From: Botryllus schlosseri
Taxonomy: Eukaryota; Chordata; Ascidiacea; Stolidobranchia; Styelidae
Length of the DNA stretch: 24,657 nt
Reading direction: 5' to 3'
NCBI GenBank assembly: GCA_000444245.1
Contig: ATSW01006589.1
Coordinates: forward strand, 1-24,657
Of this stretch, positions 1 to 9,654 are shown piece by piece. The translations under genes were made by a program, and so were the position numbers. Each line of letters starts with the position of its first letter. Position 1 is the first letter of the stretch. The notes beneath the pieces are model-generated. The model saw nothing but the letters and a program-made list of their open reading frames with translations, was not told the DNA's origin and searched no databases.

Positions 1-1053
1 TTGAGTTATACAGAGGAAATTCAATCGAATGTGACCAGTCGTTTTATGACCGAAACAAAACTCGTTAGTTCATCAGTATTCATGCGTTCTCTACGTCGTA
101 ATTACTTCATTTCACATCATATAGTTAAGAAAAATGTCACCTTGGAATCTTTATCTTACTGATAGAACTTGCGTAATAGAAATGTCTAGCACAAATATAC
201 CCACTGCATCGAAGTCCCATATCGCCAACTGCCGCTATATTCCCATTCAAATATACAGTTCATGATCATGGTACAAGTCGTACGCATAATCCAGCCCTCC
301 CGGCATAATCGCATAGTTCCGTACATAAGCGCTTAATGTTTCTCAAGATATTTGGGGTTCTCAGTCGAGATGCCGCGATACCCTGGGGTACCACTTGGAA
401 CGCTAACTGCTCCTCAGAGGTACCGCCAGAAAATAAGATAAAGAGGGTTTCCAGCAAAATATAACAAAAATTAATCAATTTGGTAATCCATGAATTATTG
501 AAAAATTAAAGGGACATTGCGCTCTAAATATGATGTACTCTCATTTTAGATTTGAAGGAGTGAAAAATATTTTGGCAGCAGTTATTTCGCTAGAAAATCA
601 CCGTATTGGAACTGCAGATATCGAAAATTTCACGAAAAGTAGGCTACCCTTTCAATAAACGATCTCTTTGATGTCGAGGTGACACTTCATCGCTTCTTTA
701 AGCGATTGTGAAATTTCTGAGGCGTTTTTTCTTCACTCTGGCAATTTCTCGACGCGATCGAGGTGGAGAATGATTTTAGATGACAAGCCATGGTGATACC
801 GAAAACAACTAACTGGGATCGCAATTTTGCATCTTCCTCCCTGACCATATGCGATTACCACAACTAGCCCGCACGTCGCTTCCGCTTTGATGAGCGGATG
901 TATGTAGGCAAAAAATGGTAATTGAGCGCTGTGGTAAAAGGTTCGAAAATCTCTATTCGTCTTTCGTCACAGTATCTAAAAACCTATATAAATATATTTC
1001 AATTCGTCGCAAAGAACAAAAACATGAAATACATTGACGTGAAAGTGCACAAT
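1..1053. other. 3' flank of the PAQR gene, no gene seen
   Basis: No open frame here resembles a known protein and I see no RNA gene or transposon end. The short minus-strand frame at 478-266 has no recognisable domain. The stretch next to 1054 should hold the PAQR 3' untranslated region. The only poly(A)-signal-like hexamer seen near the stop is AATATA on the minus strand (998-993), a weak variant. Confidence 0.5.
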
Positions 1054-1177
1054 TCAGCACGGCAGAATCGAAGTATAAATAAGCACAGTTACAATTAAAA
1101 TCGCTGATACCGACACCAACCAGCCCATCGTTGATAGAAAGGTGATGTTAGACAACCACGTCACCGAATGTAGAATC
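1054..1177 (-). CDS. PAQR exon 4 (TM7 and C-terminus)
   Basis: The acceptor TTTATGTTTCAG lies just upstream on the minus strand. The exon supplies the third base of a glycine codon left by exon 3, then 40 codons and TGA at 1056-1054. The peptide is strongly hydrophobic (SAILIVTVLIYTSIL at 386-400), as expected for the seventh membrane segment. The frame has no family-diagnostic motif, so the assignment rests on phase, acceptor, hydrophobicity and position. Confidence 0.8.
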
Positions 1178-4100
1178 CTGAAACATAAACATATCAAATG
1201 AATGGCAGCTAATGGAAGCATGAGTAGCCTACCGCTTTAAAACGTTTTGGAGTATTTAGAGACACGAACACCTCAAAGTGCATGGTGAGTCTTTCGCACT
1301 TAGATACTCGACCGGTTTTACAACACATTCGTATGCGAATGGGACCGTGATAATTACACAGAAAGGGTCAAAGTAGACAGCATCGCTACTAATAGACGTA
1401 AGAGTAATGCGGTACATTCTTCACAATGACAAGTAGACGTAGCAATCCAAGATAGGTCAAAACTTCTTCAAGCGTGAGTAGAAAACTAAAGGTCTGCAAA
1501 GTATGTAGTCAGTAAGCCTGTAAAAGTAGATTTGATCGAGGAGTCACATACTTCTAGCGGTTTGTAGGAGGTGGCGACATTCGTAATTGCACAATGCATC
1601 TTTGCGAGCAATGCAAATGGACTAATGACACTGCATAGGTAGAATCTTGATATTATACTACGGAAAGGTACGAGCACTTCGTTACTGACCATCTGTATGT
1701 AATTACACGACACGCTTTTTCTAGTATTATCCCCATTAGCCCAACACCAACACTTACACTTGACTTATTACTTACCCTGGACTGTCGATGGCATCAAACA
1801 TGGCTTCCTCCACAATGAAACTTTGCACAATAATCCCCAACGCGATCGTGATATGGAACCATTGGTGAGAGCTGCCGACCACGTCAAACACGCGCGGAAA
1901 GTATTTCTCGGGAAAGCGGGACATGTTAATGATCGCTGCCAGTAGAAACAGCAACAAATGTGCGGGGTAGTAAGTCGGGAAAACATGACTCGCAAGATCA
2001 CAGTGGCCTTTCGTTGATTTTGCTGACGCGAAGTCATCAAGTGCACCAGCAATGCCGCAGCTTGAACGGGGGATACTGCGACGTTGCGAGTAACGATAGT
2101 GACCGTCATGTAACGTCTCATTAGTCGCAGCATTAAAAATAAGGTTTGACATTCTCATCATTGTTGGCAAACTTATCAACACGAACGGAACGGCGTAGGT
2201 CACGGTCCGTAGGACGTAACGATACTTGATGTGCGGAAATCGAGTGTGGCAACAGACAATGTGTGCCAGAACCACTGTGGCTGCCGCCGCCGGGATGTAC
2301 AGAGTCGAAGACCCTGCAAAAACAAAACTGCGTGTCAGTAACAGAATTTCAGTATCTGATTGTGAGTAAGGTGGGAAAATGACACGGCCCAAGATTTAGT
2401 GCTGCCTAGGATAATATTAGTGCAGGCAGATTTGAACCAACAAGTGACGTGATACTCAGAGATGGTCACAGTTAAGAGGTGACATTACTTTTATGGAGTA
2501 TACTCGAGTCTTCCGTAAAGTACTTCAGCTTACCAGCACTACTTACTCACATATAGTTATGTTTTAGAACACTTGCACATCTATACTCAACAATTTCTTG
2601 AACAAAACTTCTTATTTCGATACACATTGGCTTTTGTGAAGTCGCAACTAGTTTGAGATTGGTTTTCATGTCCTTTTTGGGTGATATTCACACGCCAGCT
2701 GTGCCAAATGGCCCCTGCATGCATCACGCTATTGACTCAATATATTTTCGAAAGTCGCGAAAATGCGCGCTGCCATTTCCAGAGCAGCCACCTCATATTA
2801 TATGTTGAAATTATGCGAAACCGCGGCAAATTCTACGTTTCAGAACTATACATACTTTACTCTCAGCGAAGAGAGTGTGTTAGTCGGTTGGGCCATCTTG
2901 GTGGGGGCTTGAGCAGCAACATCAACTCTGTACTAGCATTCATTTTTTCGATACTGTTACGTCATAAACGTAGATACAACATGGGACATTTTATTTACAT
3001 CGCATTCAGTGCATTCATGGTTCAGGTAGATCGTATAGCAAGGGGTGAGAATGGGCCTTGGGGCGAGAAAAAAGGTTGAACCCCAAGATTTGGGACAAGC
3101 CAGAGAACTCAAAAAGGACGGGCTACGTGATAATCAATGCAGGAATCCTTATTTTATTGTCTTATACACATTATGGATCGCATCAGTGGTATCAGTCTCG
3201 TGGTACGCTATGAGTAAATGCAGCGCAGCGATGTTCATGAATGGAGTCGACTCTTGGGGAAATATATGCGGATCAATACCCAGCGCCGTCGAAAGGACAG
3301 ACGAACTCAAGCGGTACGCGCAGGACAAATCTAATTTCGAGTATCTTTGGAGGAACACTTGTAAAAACACCACACTCCGCATATGTATAAAAGACTGCTC
3401 AGCCACTGCGCTGTCGGATGCAAACTGCACTCAAGTACTTGAACGAAATGAGTATAAGCCAGAGCTAATTAACGGAGAGTATTGTGGAAAAGACTGCTTG
3501 GGAGATGCACAGTTGAGTATCGTTTGCAGTAAGTTTTCATACCATAATCCATTGGCCACTTTGTAAGTGCAAATTATAAATCCGTATTTCGATTGGAGCA
3601 GAATGGTGCAAATTGCTGATGATTATTGAATTGTCCTGTCTTATTAGACGAAATTATATGCAGTATTTAATAGATTGCATGTAAAGTATTCCCATTAGAA
3701 TTAGCGCTACTGGACAGAAATGTTGTTCGTGAATATTAATAGCCGTGTGCAACGTGATTTTCGATGCTACAATGTTACTCTTGATGATGAGGCGTATTTT
3801 TTGTTACTCGAAAAAACAGAATCTCACGACTCGAACCGAATCATTACATGTGAAACTCGTCTCGGATTCGATTCGAGTAATCAAATCGATTCGACCATCC
3901 ATAATTGCGACATTAATCGTATTAACTGCTGCTGAATATCATCACTTTGCACTTGAAAAAATCAGTCACAGATGCAAAACACAGGACATTAGCGTAGGCT
4001 ATCGTAGGAATGAAGGACTATACGATCGTGTTTCAGAATGAACTGGACGAGAGTTGTGATCAACCGCTGTATTGCTGATACATCTCAGTACCGCATTCAG

Positions 4101-7100
4101 CACGGATTCATTGAACTTCACCACTTTGCGTTGCAAGACATCTTAAATTGTTTGCCAGTCATTGGATCGCTGCTCGCCATGCTTTTCGTCGGGAATATCA
4201 TCGCGAACTTCGTTTTCTTAATCTATCCCAGACAAACCATGTATATTTGCATCACAATTTCCATTACATCCACCATCTCCACTTTGATTTATGCAGTTCT
4301 TTCAACATTGCCTTTAGCTGCAAAGATGGATGCTGAATGGGGCTCGATATTGGAAAGCGCGGTGAGAGTCATCTCCAGTTCCTCACTATCACAATATTGC
4401 TTATTGTTCCTAATCGTAGCGGGCGGGATTGCATGTAATATATCAGGAATATTGTGGCTGATAAAGTGTCGGAAAGAAGTTAATAGTTTGTTAATGATAT
4501 CTTCGAAATGCGTCAAAAGCAATCCGCAGATACTGGGCTTGCCTGTGTTGAGTCTGTTTATGATATGCGCAGCAATCGCGTATTATATCGCCGTGGTGCT
4601 TTATTTGCTGGGGTGCCAAAATCTTGAGGTGCGCGGGATTACAATAACACCGAAACGCACCGGCTTCATTTGGCTTCTCATTCCATCAACTATCAATTTT
4701 ATTTGGTTCGTTAGCTTCGTGCGCAAAGTACAAGCAATTACATTAGCGGGAGCAGCGTCTAACTGGTATTTCACAAGGCGATTCAACCTCACGTTCTACC
4801 CGTTGTCGGCCATATTTCGCTACAATTTGGGAGATGTAATGGCCATCAGTTTGGCCAACATTCCAATGAAAAGCAAAGAAAGCTGTCCCGTTTACCAGGA
4901 TTATATCAGCGGGAATGCATGTGTTTCTCTTGGAGTGTACGGAAGAGTGCTGGTCAATTTTCTCGACCAGAAACACGATGATGTGAAGTTGAGTCGAATG
5001 GTGCAGGCTTGTACGGCGATAGAATACTCCTTGACTGCGTGGAAAATCGGCTGGACTGGAATATTCACAATTTGTTTCATTGAGTTCAAATCGCAAGTAG
5101 ATCTCTTTACTGCATTCGTGCCGACGGTGTTGACCGGCTTCATTACGTGGCAGTTGAGCGATCTGTTCACAAAAGCTTTGATCGCGATTGTCAAAGGTGT
5201 GACTGTTTCTGTATATGAGGATTATCGGAGGAACAAAGATCTCGAAGACCCGCAAGTCTGCGATTCAGAGATTGCTATTTTATTGTTTGACGAGGAAAAA
5301 ACTGTATCTAGTGCGGGTCCGGCACTAACTTCTCAAAGAGGTCGCAGAAAAGCTCAGAGTGCATCTTCCGAACAGTCTTCGAGTAGCACAGAATCGACGC
5401 GAAACGAATCGCAAACCTCTGAATCAGAATCCACGGAATACGACTCATCGGAATCCAGCATAATAAGCATTTTTCAAGCCGGAACGCGACCTCAATCGAG
5501 TAAGAAGGGCAAGGGTGGAAAAGCGGTTAACGCTGGAAAAGGCACTGTGGTGAAAACCGTAAAACATGCTACAAGCCTGGATTCATGGGACATCTTGTGG
5601 TAAAGTTGATACTTATCATCGGAAAGAGCTGGATAATATATGAAATGAGTTTGTATTTTATGGCCAATAATGATTCCAACGATGCCGTATTGTTACCATG
5701 GCAACTTTGTAGTGACACTGTGTTACTTTCGCAATATTATGAATTATGTATGATATAATTTTAGGCTTTTGATATGCAGATGATCCTGTTTTAAATTGTC
5801 TTCCTCTACATTATTAAAGTCAAGGTACATACAACTTAGTTGATTTGTAATTTGAATTTTATAAGAGTCGGTTGTAAGAAAAAAATCTGGAAATAACTGG
5901 GATTTGCAAATGGGTGATTTTCCATGGATATTGGATACGGCTGTTGTAGCCATCTCGACTGAGTCGAAGAATTCAACATACTATCCTACCGCAAAGCGCC
6001 GCTAAAGATCCTATGGCGTTTATCGTTCAAGTCGTCCTGGTGCAATGTCGAAACTAAAGAGCATGCAGATACCTAATATTTATCTACCTAGGCTACAAGC
6101 ATAAAAATGTACGTAGCTATATTGTTATAGCAATAAATATACTATTAGAAATGCTGGCCCCGTTAATTCGATCTCTTCACCTGCATGAAATACGCAGTTT
6201 TAGAGCACATCAATATTCGACAACACAGGAGTAAAACGCGAAACGGTATGCAAGTGTTGAGGGTTATCCAAGGTTCCTGATCCTTACTGTATTCACGAAA
6301 GTCGTTTAGCTACACCTCATACTTGGCACCATTTCCGCAGCTTATAAATCAAGTATATACACTATATATTTATGGGTACAGAATAGGTGTATTCATCACA
6401 ATTTGTACCTGAAAGTGCCGATCACGTGATTTACATCCTCACGCTGCGGATGGGAATCTAATGAATACAGCTATTTCTCCACTCATGATTTACAGTGTAG
6501 GAAGAAAATATTCGTCCGGCATAATTGATCGCGATGTGTTGGAAACATCACATGACTATGCCTCGTACCTATGGATTAAGTCCCGGTATATGCTCACCAG
6601 CATCAAATCCGTGGCAATGCGGGGGAGAGACGAGATGAGAATATGCGACGGTTGCGGCGATAGAATAAAAAGAAATTGCTCCGTAGTCAATACAAAAACA
6701 CAGGTGTCGAGCTTGGATTGATACGCAGTTGAACAAGTGAGCTATTGAACTGCAGAGTAGAAGCACACAGCAGCCTGCAAAACAAATATATACTTTTGAC
6801 TCGGTTTGTAGTTTGGACCACACGAAATAACAAAACATGGTACATTCAGATTGAAGTGTGATACTAATGGAGTATAGTAAGCTCAAACAGCGCGATGTTT
6901 TGACACCAATTATGTCCATGGGTTTATGGTTTCCTACAGCCGACAGACGCGAACATCATAGTTATCAAAGCAAAATCGAGTTCCTGATTGATTCGATGCT
7001 GTATCGAGTTAGGGTTCGAGATGAGTTGAGTATTCCAGCATCATTCATTATTACGTCACAACAATAGGAATGAAGTGAAAAGTATAAATACAGGCCTTTT

Positions 7101-9093
7101 ATGCGAACACAGCGAATCCATGCCAGTTCTATATCACATTAAGAATATTTGGTATTTTTCGTCCATACCCATTCCATTGCACTTTTCAGCAATGCTGTAG
7201 GTCGATCACCGCATTACTAGAGGCAAGGAGCGTATAATTTTAGTACTCGAAAAACCATCCACCCACTGAACTCGACTCGAATCATTGTGTACAATGTACA
7301 TAGGCCTACCTAATTATAATCAATATTAAAGACAAACCACGCCACGCGATTCACTGCAGGCCAATATAGTATGTTTTCAAGTGGAGGGAGTCTAGTGGCC
7401 TCATCGCCACTCAGATTTCACTATTAATATGGGTAAATCCTGCAAAACGCGTCGTCCTATCGGTGATGCGTCAGTACGTTACTGCGCGGGTGTTGAATCT
7501 GAGCAATTGTTGTAAATTCCGGCTCTGCTATTGCCAGAAATCAATTATAGCATATCAGTTCATGGATATTATGCATGTGAATAAGANANAGGCATACTAT
7601 TGATACTTGGATATGGGATAAGTAAATAGCGTATGCGGGACGCGAGGCGGAAATTTATGCAATGCCTTCTGAATATAGCTCGACATCCAATAATAGGAAA
7701 TTATGGGCAAGTCATCCGATGATTGTTTTCAATGTATTGACATATGGTGGTATCCTTGTTCTGGAGCCAACATTAATTTGATAGAACATGATCTGTAAAA
7801 TCTGTCAAATTAAGAGCATGTGATATTAGTCATGGCGATTTATCTGCATTGACGTATATTCTGAGAAATATCATGATATCTGCGAAAATCTCGAAATAAC
7901 TGCCTTTTTGTGGATGAAATCTGATTCGCAGTTTTGAGGTCAATCGAATTGACTACAAGTCGAGTTCGAAAATAAATAATACTGTTGAGCAGCAAAATCT
8001 TGAAATATTAATATCCACGCCTTAGCACTTGTAAGCAAAGCTTTTATATGAAGTAGTCTGTTCTTCATTTGTTTATATCTCAGTGATAGATCTCCACAAT
8101 AGAGATCTGTACGAAATGATGGGAACATATTGATAATGACCTCTTAGCTTATCGGATAAAAAGTATCAGATGCCTACGGCAGACAGGGCGATGGAAATAT
8201 CCGCCCAGCACTAACTTGAACAAAATCAACATTAATTGGTATATCAATTAGACAAATGTATTGATCGCCGGAAATCCATAGCTGAAAGACAACTCGAACC
8301 TTAATTAGAATTAAATTCATGCATTTGACGATGACCGATAACCTTGTCTGCGTCAAAGTCAACTAAACCTAATTTCGTATAAGTGACGCACGGGTGCTTT
8401 TGGGTGATTCGCGGCGCGCAAATAGCTATGCCATTCCGATAACATTCAATATCCATGAATAATGAATGGATATCGCCCGTCGCTTCATTTTCCAGTCCTT
8501 CAAGATAAAGGACATGGGACAACCACTATAATTGTCTTTTGTTTCTCAGTATCGATTCATCAGAGACTGTGGATTGGAGGGCTGCAGGTTATAAATAACG
8601 TCGCTCTTAAGATACATCGCGTGAACAGTTCCTTTGGATTCACACAACCTAATCAATACGATCTCATGGCGTTCAAAGCAAGGATAATACTTCCTACGTC
8701 ACTATATTTCAGTAGTCGCTTACCTAAAGAATATGCGAAATACGGTGCCGACAAGGTTGCTACTTCTGGGCAGTCCAAGTCCAGCGCGATCGACAAATCA
8801 CGACGGCGCATAGCAAGGAAGATAAGCGGCACGAAATGCGTCCAGAAATTGAAAGTCTCATTGGTCGGATGGAACATACTTCTCACGCAGTACGCGATCG
8901 AGCTGGGGTTGGGACGGTATCCGGTGTAGATATGCCGTTCGCGGCAAAATTTCGGCATGTCACAGTGCTGTTTCAATAACAACGGGCGGTAATATAGAAG
9001 TTCCTTGAGTCGTGCCATCGTTTTTTCGGTTTTCTTTGGCAAAACCTTTTCTTCGTCCGCAGAGCGACTGCTTAAATCCGTCGGCGTTGGCAT
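1054..9093 (-). CDS. PAQR5/6-like: Membrane progestin receptor-like PAQR protein, four exons, complete
   Basis: Seven-pass membrane protein of the progestin/adipoQ receptor family (CREST superfamily). Exons 9093-8724, 6774-6598, 2313-1776 and 1177-1054 join in frame (phases 1, 1, 2) into 402 residues; family members usually have about 330-400. Donors are GTAAGC, GTGAGC and GTAAGT; acceptors end TTTTGCAG, TTTTGCAG and GTTTCAG. Family marks in order: HIYTGYRP (54-61), PTNETFNFWTH (76-86), SSIAH (132-136), CIDYG (151-155), RFPEKYFP (315-322), HQWFH (332-336). Ser132, His136, Asp153, His332 and His336 match the metal-site and hydrolase-like residues of the superfamily. From remembered sequences it is closest to human PAQR6/PAQR5: RHLCFCIDYGAISFYS and VLRTVTYAVPFVL have near counterparts there. 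A known mPR role is steroid-triggered signalling at the cell surface; ligand and ceramidase activity here are unknown. The TM5-TM6 loop is unusually long. Confidence 0.9.
1178..1775 (-). other. PAQR intron 3 (598 bp)
   Basis: It runs from GTAAGT (1775-1770) to TTTCAG (1183-1178), phase 2. Reading through the donor would end the protein at once at TAA (1774-1772), leaving a receptor without TM7. I see no other feature inside. Confidence 0.75.
1776..2313 (-). CDS. PAQR exon 3 (TM4 to TM6 and the SHQxFH signature)
   Basis: The exon begins after a TTTTTGCAG acceptor and encodes residues 184-361. Hydrophobic blocks fit TM4 (STLYIPAAAATVVLAHIV), TM5 (TYAVPFVLISLP) and TM6 (HLLLFLLAAII). They are followed by the signature RFPEKYFP...GSSHQWFH. 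Between TM5 and TM6 lies a loop of about 60 residues, rich in Ser, Arg and His. Human mPR proteins, as I recall them, have about 20 residues there. Confidence 0.92.
2314..3050. other. PAQR intron 2, left part; upstream region of the nested SLC44 gene
   Basis: No recognisable protein. A 132-codon plus-strand open stretch (2681-3079) has no domain and overlaps the SLC44 start in another frame. A possible acceptor TTCAG at 3021-3025 could join a 5' untranslated exon to the SLC44 start exon. I see no clear TATA box close to 3051. Confidence 0.45.
3051..3562 (+). CDS. SLC44-like exon 1 (N-terminus, TM1, extracellular loop)
   Basis: It encodes residues 1-170 plus two bases. The loop carries cysteines at 73, 104, 112, 116, 126, 145, 149 and 159, a pattern close to the disulphide-rich loop of SLC44A1/A3. 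The donor GTAAGTG at 3563 is the one that keeps frame with the 4037 exon. A second strong donor, GTAAGT at 3529, lies 34 bp upstream but would shift the frame. Confidence 0.85.
3051..5603 (+). CDS. SLC44A-like: Choline transporter-like protein (SLC44/CTL family), two exons, complete
   Basis: Polytopic membrane protein of the CTL/SLC44 family, whose known members carry choline or related substrates across plasma and mitochondrial membranes. Exons 3051-3562 and 4037-5603 join at a Leu codon (phase 2) to give 692 residues, normal for the family. Marks: TM1 about 34-53; GVDSWGNICG (65-74), matching the GYDSFGN.CG block; a cysteine-rich extracellular loop with possible N-glycosylation at N106 and N125; NRCIA (180-184), matching the (H/N)RC.P block; hydrophobic segments from about 202; AGAASNWYFTRR (408-419) followed by YPLSAIFRYNLG, the family core. 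The usual NQNAYT...FCTSAK block is diverged (DQKHDD at 481-486). The tail from about 565 is Ser/Glu-rich, then Lys/Gly-rich. ATG 3051 follows an in-frame stop at 3036. The whole gene lies inside PAQR intron 2 on the opposite strand. Substrate cannot be predicted. Confidence 0.9.
3563..4036 (+). other. SLC44-like intron (474 bp) with a copy of a CTCGAA-rich dispersed repeat
   Basis: The borders are GTAAGTG and GTGTTTCAG. Short open frames inside (3720-3935, 3745-4041) have no recognisable domain. The intron holds repeat copy 3804-3897. Confidence 0.8.
3804..3897 (+). repeat. CTCGAA/GATTCGAG dispersed repeat, copy 1
   Basis: It starts TTACTCGAAAAAA, continues with ACTCGAA..GAATCATTAC and ends in ATTCGATTCGAGTA. 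Related copies are at 7243-7290 and 13504-13584. No terminal repeats or target duplications are visible, so the class is unknown. Confidence 0.6.
4037..5603 (+). CDS. SLC44-like exon 2 (TM2 to C-terminus)
   Basis: A single 1567-bp exon encodes residues 171-692, ending with TAA at 5601-5603. It holds all the remaining membrane segments. Vertebrate SLC44 genes split this part over many exons, so the copy is intron-poor. The first in-exon ATG (4038) is internal: the preceding residues are needed for the extracellular loop. Confidence 0.88.
5692..5705. promoter_or_regulatory. X-box (RFX-type) palindrome
   Basis: GTTACCATGGCAAC fits the RFX consensus GTNRCC-N(0-3)-RGYAAC exactly, with half-sites GTTACC and GGCAAC. 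A CCAAT pentamer (on the plus strand, within ATGGCCAATAATG) lies about 25 bp to the left. The site is 89 bp past the SLC44 stop, inside PAQR intron 2, so it could be in the SLC44 3' untranslated region or act as an intronic element. Function is inferred from the match only. Confidence 0.45.
5813..5818 (+). terminator. Candidate poly(A) signal ATTAAA for the SLC44-like gene
   Basis: First common poly(A) hexamer after the stop codon, 210 bp downstream. A canonical AATAAA follows at 6132-6137 and is an alternative. Confidence 0.35.
6598..6774 (-). CDS. PAQR exon 2 (TM2-TM3, SxxxH and DYG motifs)
   Basis: A 177-bp exon flanked by TTTGTTTTGCAG and GTGAGC, phase 1 at both ends. It encodes residues 125-182 and carries three of the five conserved site residues: Ser132, His136 and Asp153. 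The segment ARHLCFCIDYGAISFYS corresponds to the RHICYFLDYGALSLYS block of PAQR6. Confidence 0.92.
6775..8723 (-). other. PAQR intron 1 (1949 bp)
   Basis: It runs from GTAAGC (8723-8718) to TTTTGCAG (6782-6775). No gene seen inside. It holds repeat copy 7243-7290 and two N bases at 7587 and 7589. Confidence 0.8.
7243..7290 (+). repeat. CTCGAA-type dispersed repeat, copy 2
   Basis: It shares GTACTCGAAAAACCATC, then CTCGACTCGAATCATT, with copies 1 and 3, but the GATTCGAG half is missing or diverged. Confidence 0.5.
8724..9093 (-). CDS. PAQR exon 1 (N-terminus to TM1)
   Basis: It encodes residues 1-123 plus one base, starting at ATG 9093. A CAG just upstream (9101-9099) may be the acceptor of a 5' untranslated exon. 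A second in-frame Met at residue 26 is an alternative start. The block PKFCRERHIYTGYRP and the NET-x-N-x-WTH motif are the PAQR N-terminal signature. The 155-codon plus-strand open frame over this exon is its shadow. Confidence 0.92.
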
Positions 9094-9646
9094 AGTGTCT
9101 GTGATAACACGATTTCGGTGAGCGTGATAATACTAAATACCTGATAAGCAGCCAGAAAGCTTTCTTGAAATCACATTATTTCTTGTATCACCTTGAGTCA
9201 ATGGGTGGCTGGTGGTACTAAACTTATTCGCACAATAAATAGCATTCGAGACTAAATAGTTCGTTTAAATCGAAGGCTTTCCGCGTGCTTCTCGCCGAAA
9301 GTTGCCGGTATAGTAACAAACATGAATAGAGATTGAATAGAACCTGTANTGGCCGGACTATNACATNNCTGANTGCAAATTTCGAAAATAACGCTTGCCT
9401 GGTTAGCTAGCGGCTACATGGTAACAATGCGCGTAGTCAAAACAATGACGATAAATCAAAACAGACAATTACAAGGAAGAGTTAGCGGACCCACACATTT
9501 CAGTTTGTACGACACATTTCAAGATGGCAGATCAACTCCGTTCGTCGATACAAATAATAACATTTCTGACAGTGTGACTTCATCGAATTATGGGCAAGGC
9601 ATGCTGCCAAGGGCATGTAGTGATTTTATAGGAATATGAGACTTGG
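9094..9646. other. Upstream region of the PAQR gene
   Basis: No gene supported; the 73-codon plus-strand frame at 9418-9639 has no recognisable domain. The stretch carries a copy of a dispersed repeat (about 9205-9335) and N bases at 9349, 9362, 9367-9368 and 9373. The PAQR promoter and any 5' untranslated exon should lie here or further right. Confidence 0.45.
9205..9335 (+). repeat. Dispersed repeat family 2, diverged copy
   Basis: GGCTGGTGGTACTAAACTT and later GAAGGCTTTCCGCGTGC align with GGCTGGCAGTACTAGACTT and GAAAGCTTTTCGTATGTCC at about 10110-10265. No ends are defined. Confidence 0.4.
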
Positions 9647-9654
9647 ATCTAAAC

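Larger units (their letters stand above)
5604..6597. other. PAQR intron 2, right part; 3' flank of the SLC44-like gene
   Basis: No further gene seen. It contains an X-box palindrome (5692-5705) and poly(A)-signal-like hexamers ATTAAA (5813-5818) and AATAAA (6132-6137). The minus-strand frame 5953-5744 shows no domain. Confidence 0.5.

Noticed and set aside
1486-1713. Minus-strand frame considered as the last PAQR exon
   Set aside because: With the phase left by exon 3, the nearby acceptors read into a stop quickly and give no membrane helix. The 1177-1054 exon gives a proper TM7.
1768-2133. 121-codon minus-strand frame and a 61-codon plus-strand frame over the same place
   Set aside because: Other-frame shadows of PAQR exon 3.
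2681-3079. 132-codon plus-strand open stretch before the SLC44-like gene
   Set aside because: It starts at GTG, has no domain, and overlaps the SLC44-like start in a different frame.
3985-4036. Upstream acceptor sites for the SLC44-like exon 2 paired with donor 3529
   Set aside because: The only one in phase reads straight into a stop. The 3563/4036 pair gives an unbroken, family-like sequence.
4743-5255. 170-codon minus-strand open frame
   Set aside because: Shadow of the SLC44-like exon 2, with no domain of its own.
8462-8929. 155-codon plus-strand open frame
   Set aside because: It overlaps PAQR exon 1, which has clear family motifs on the other strand, and itself shows no domain.
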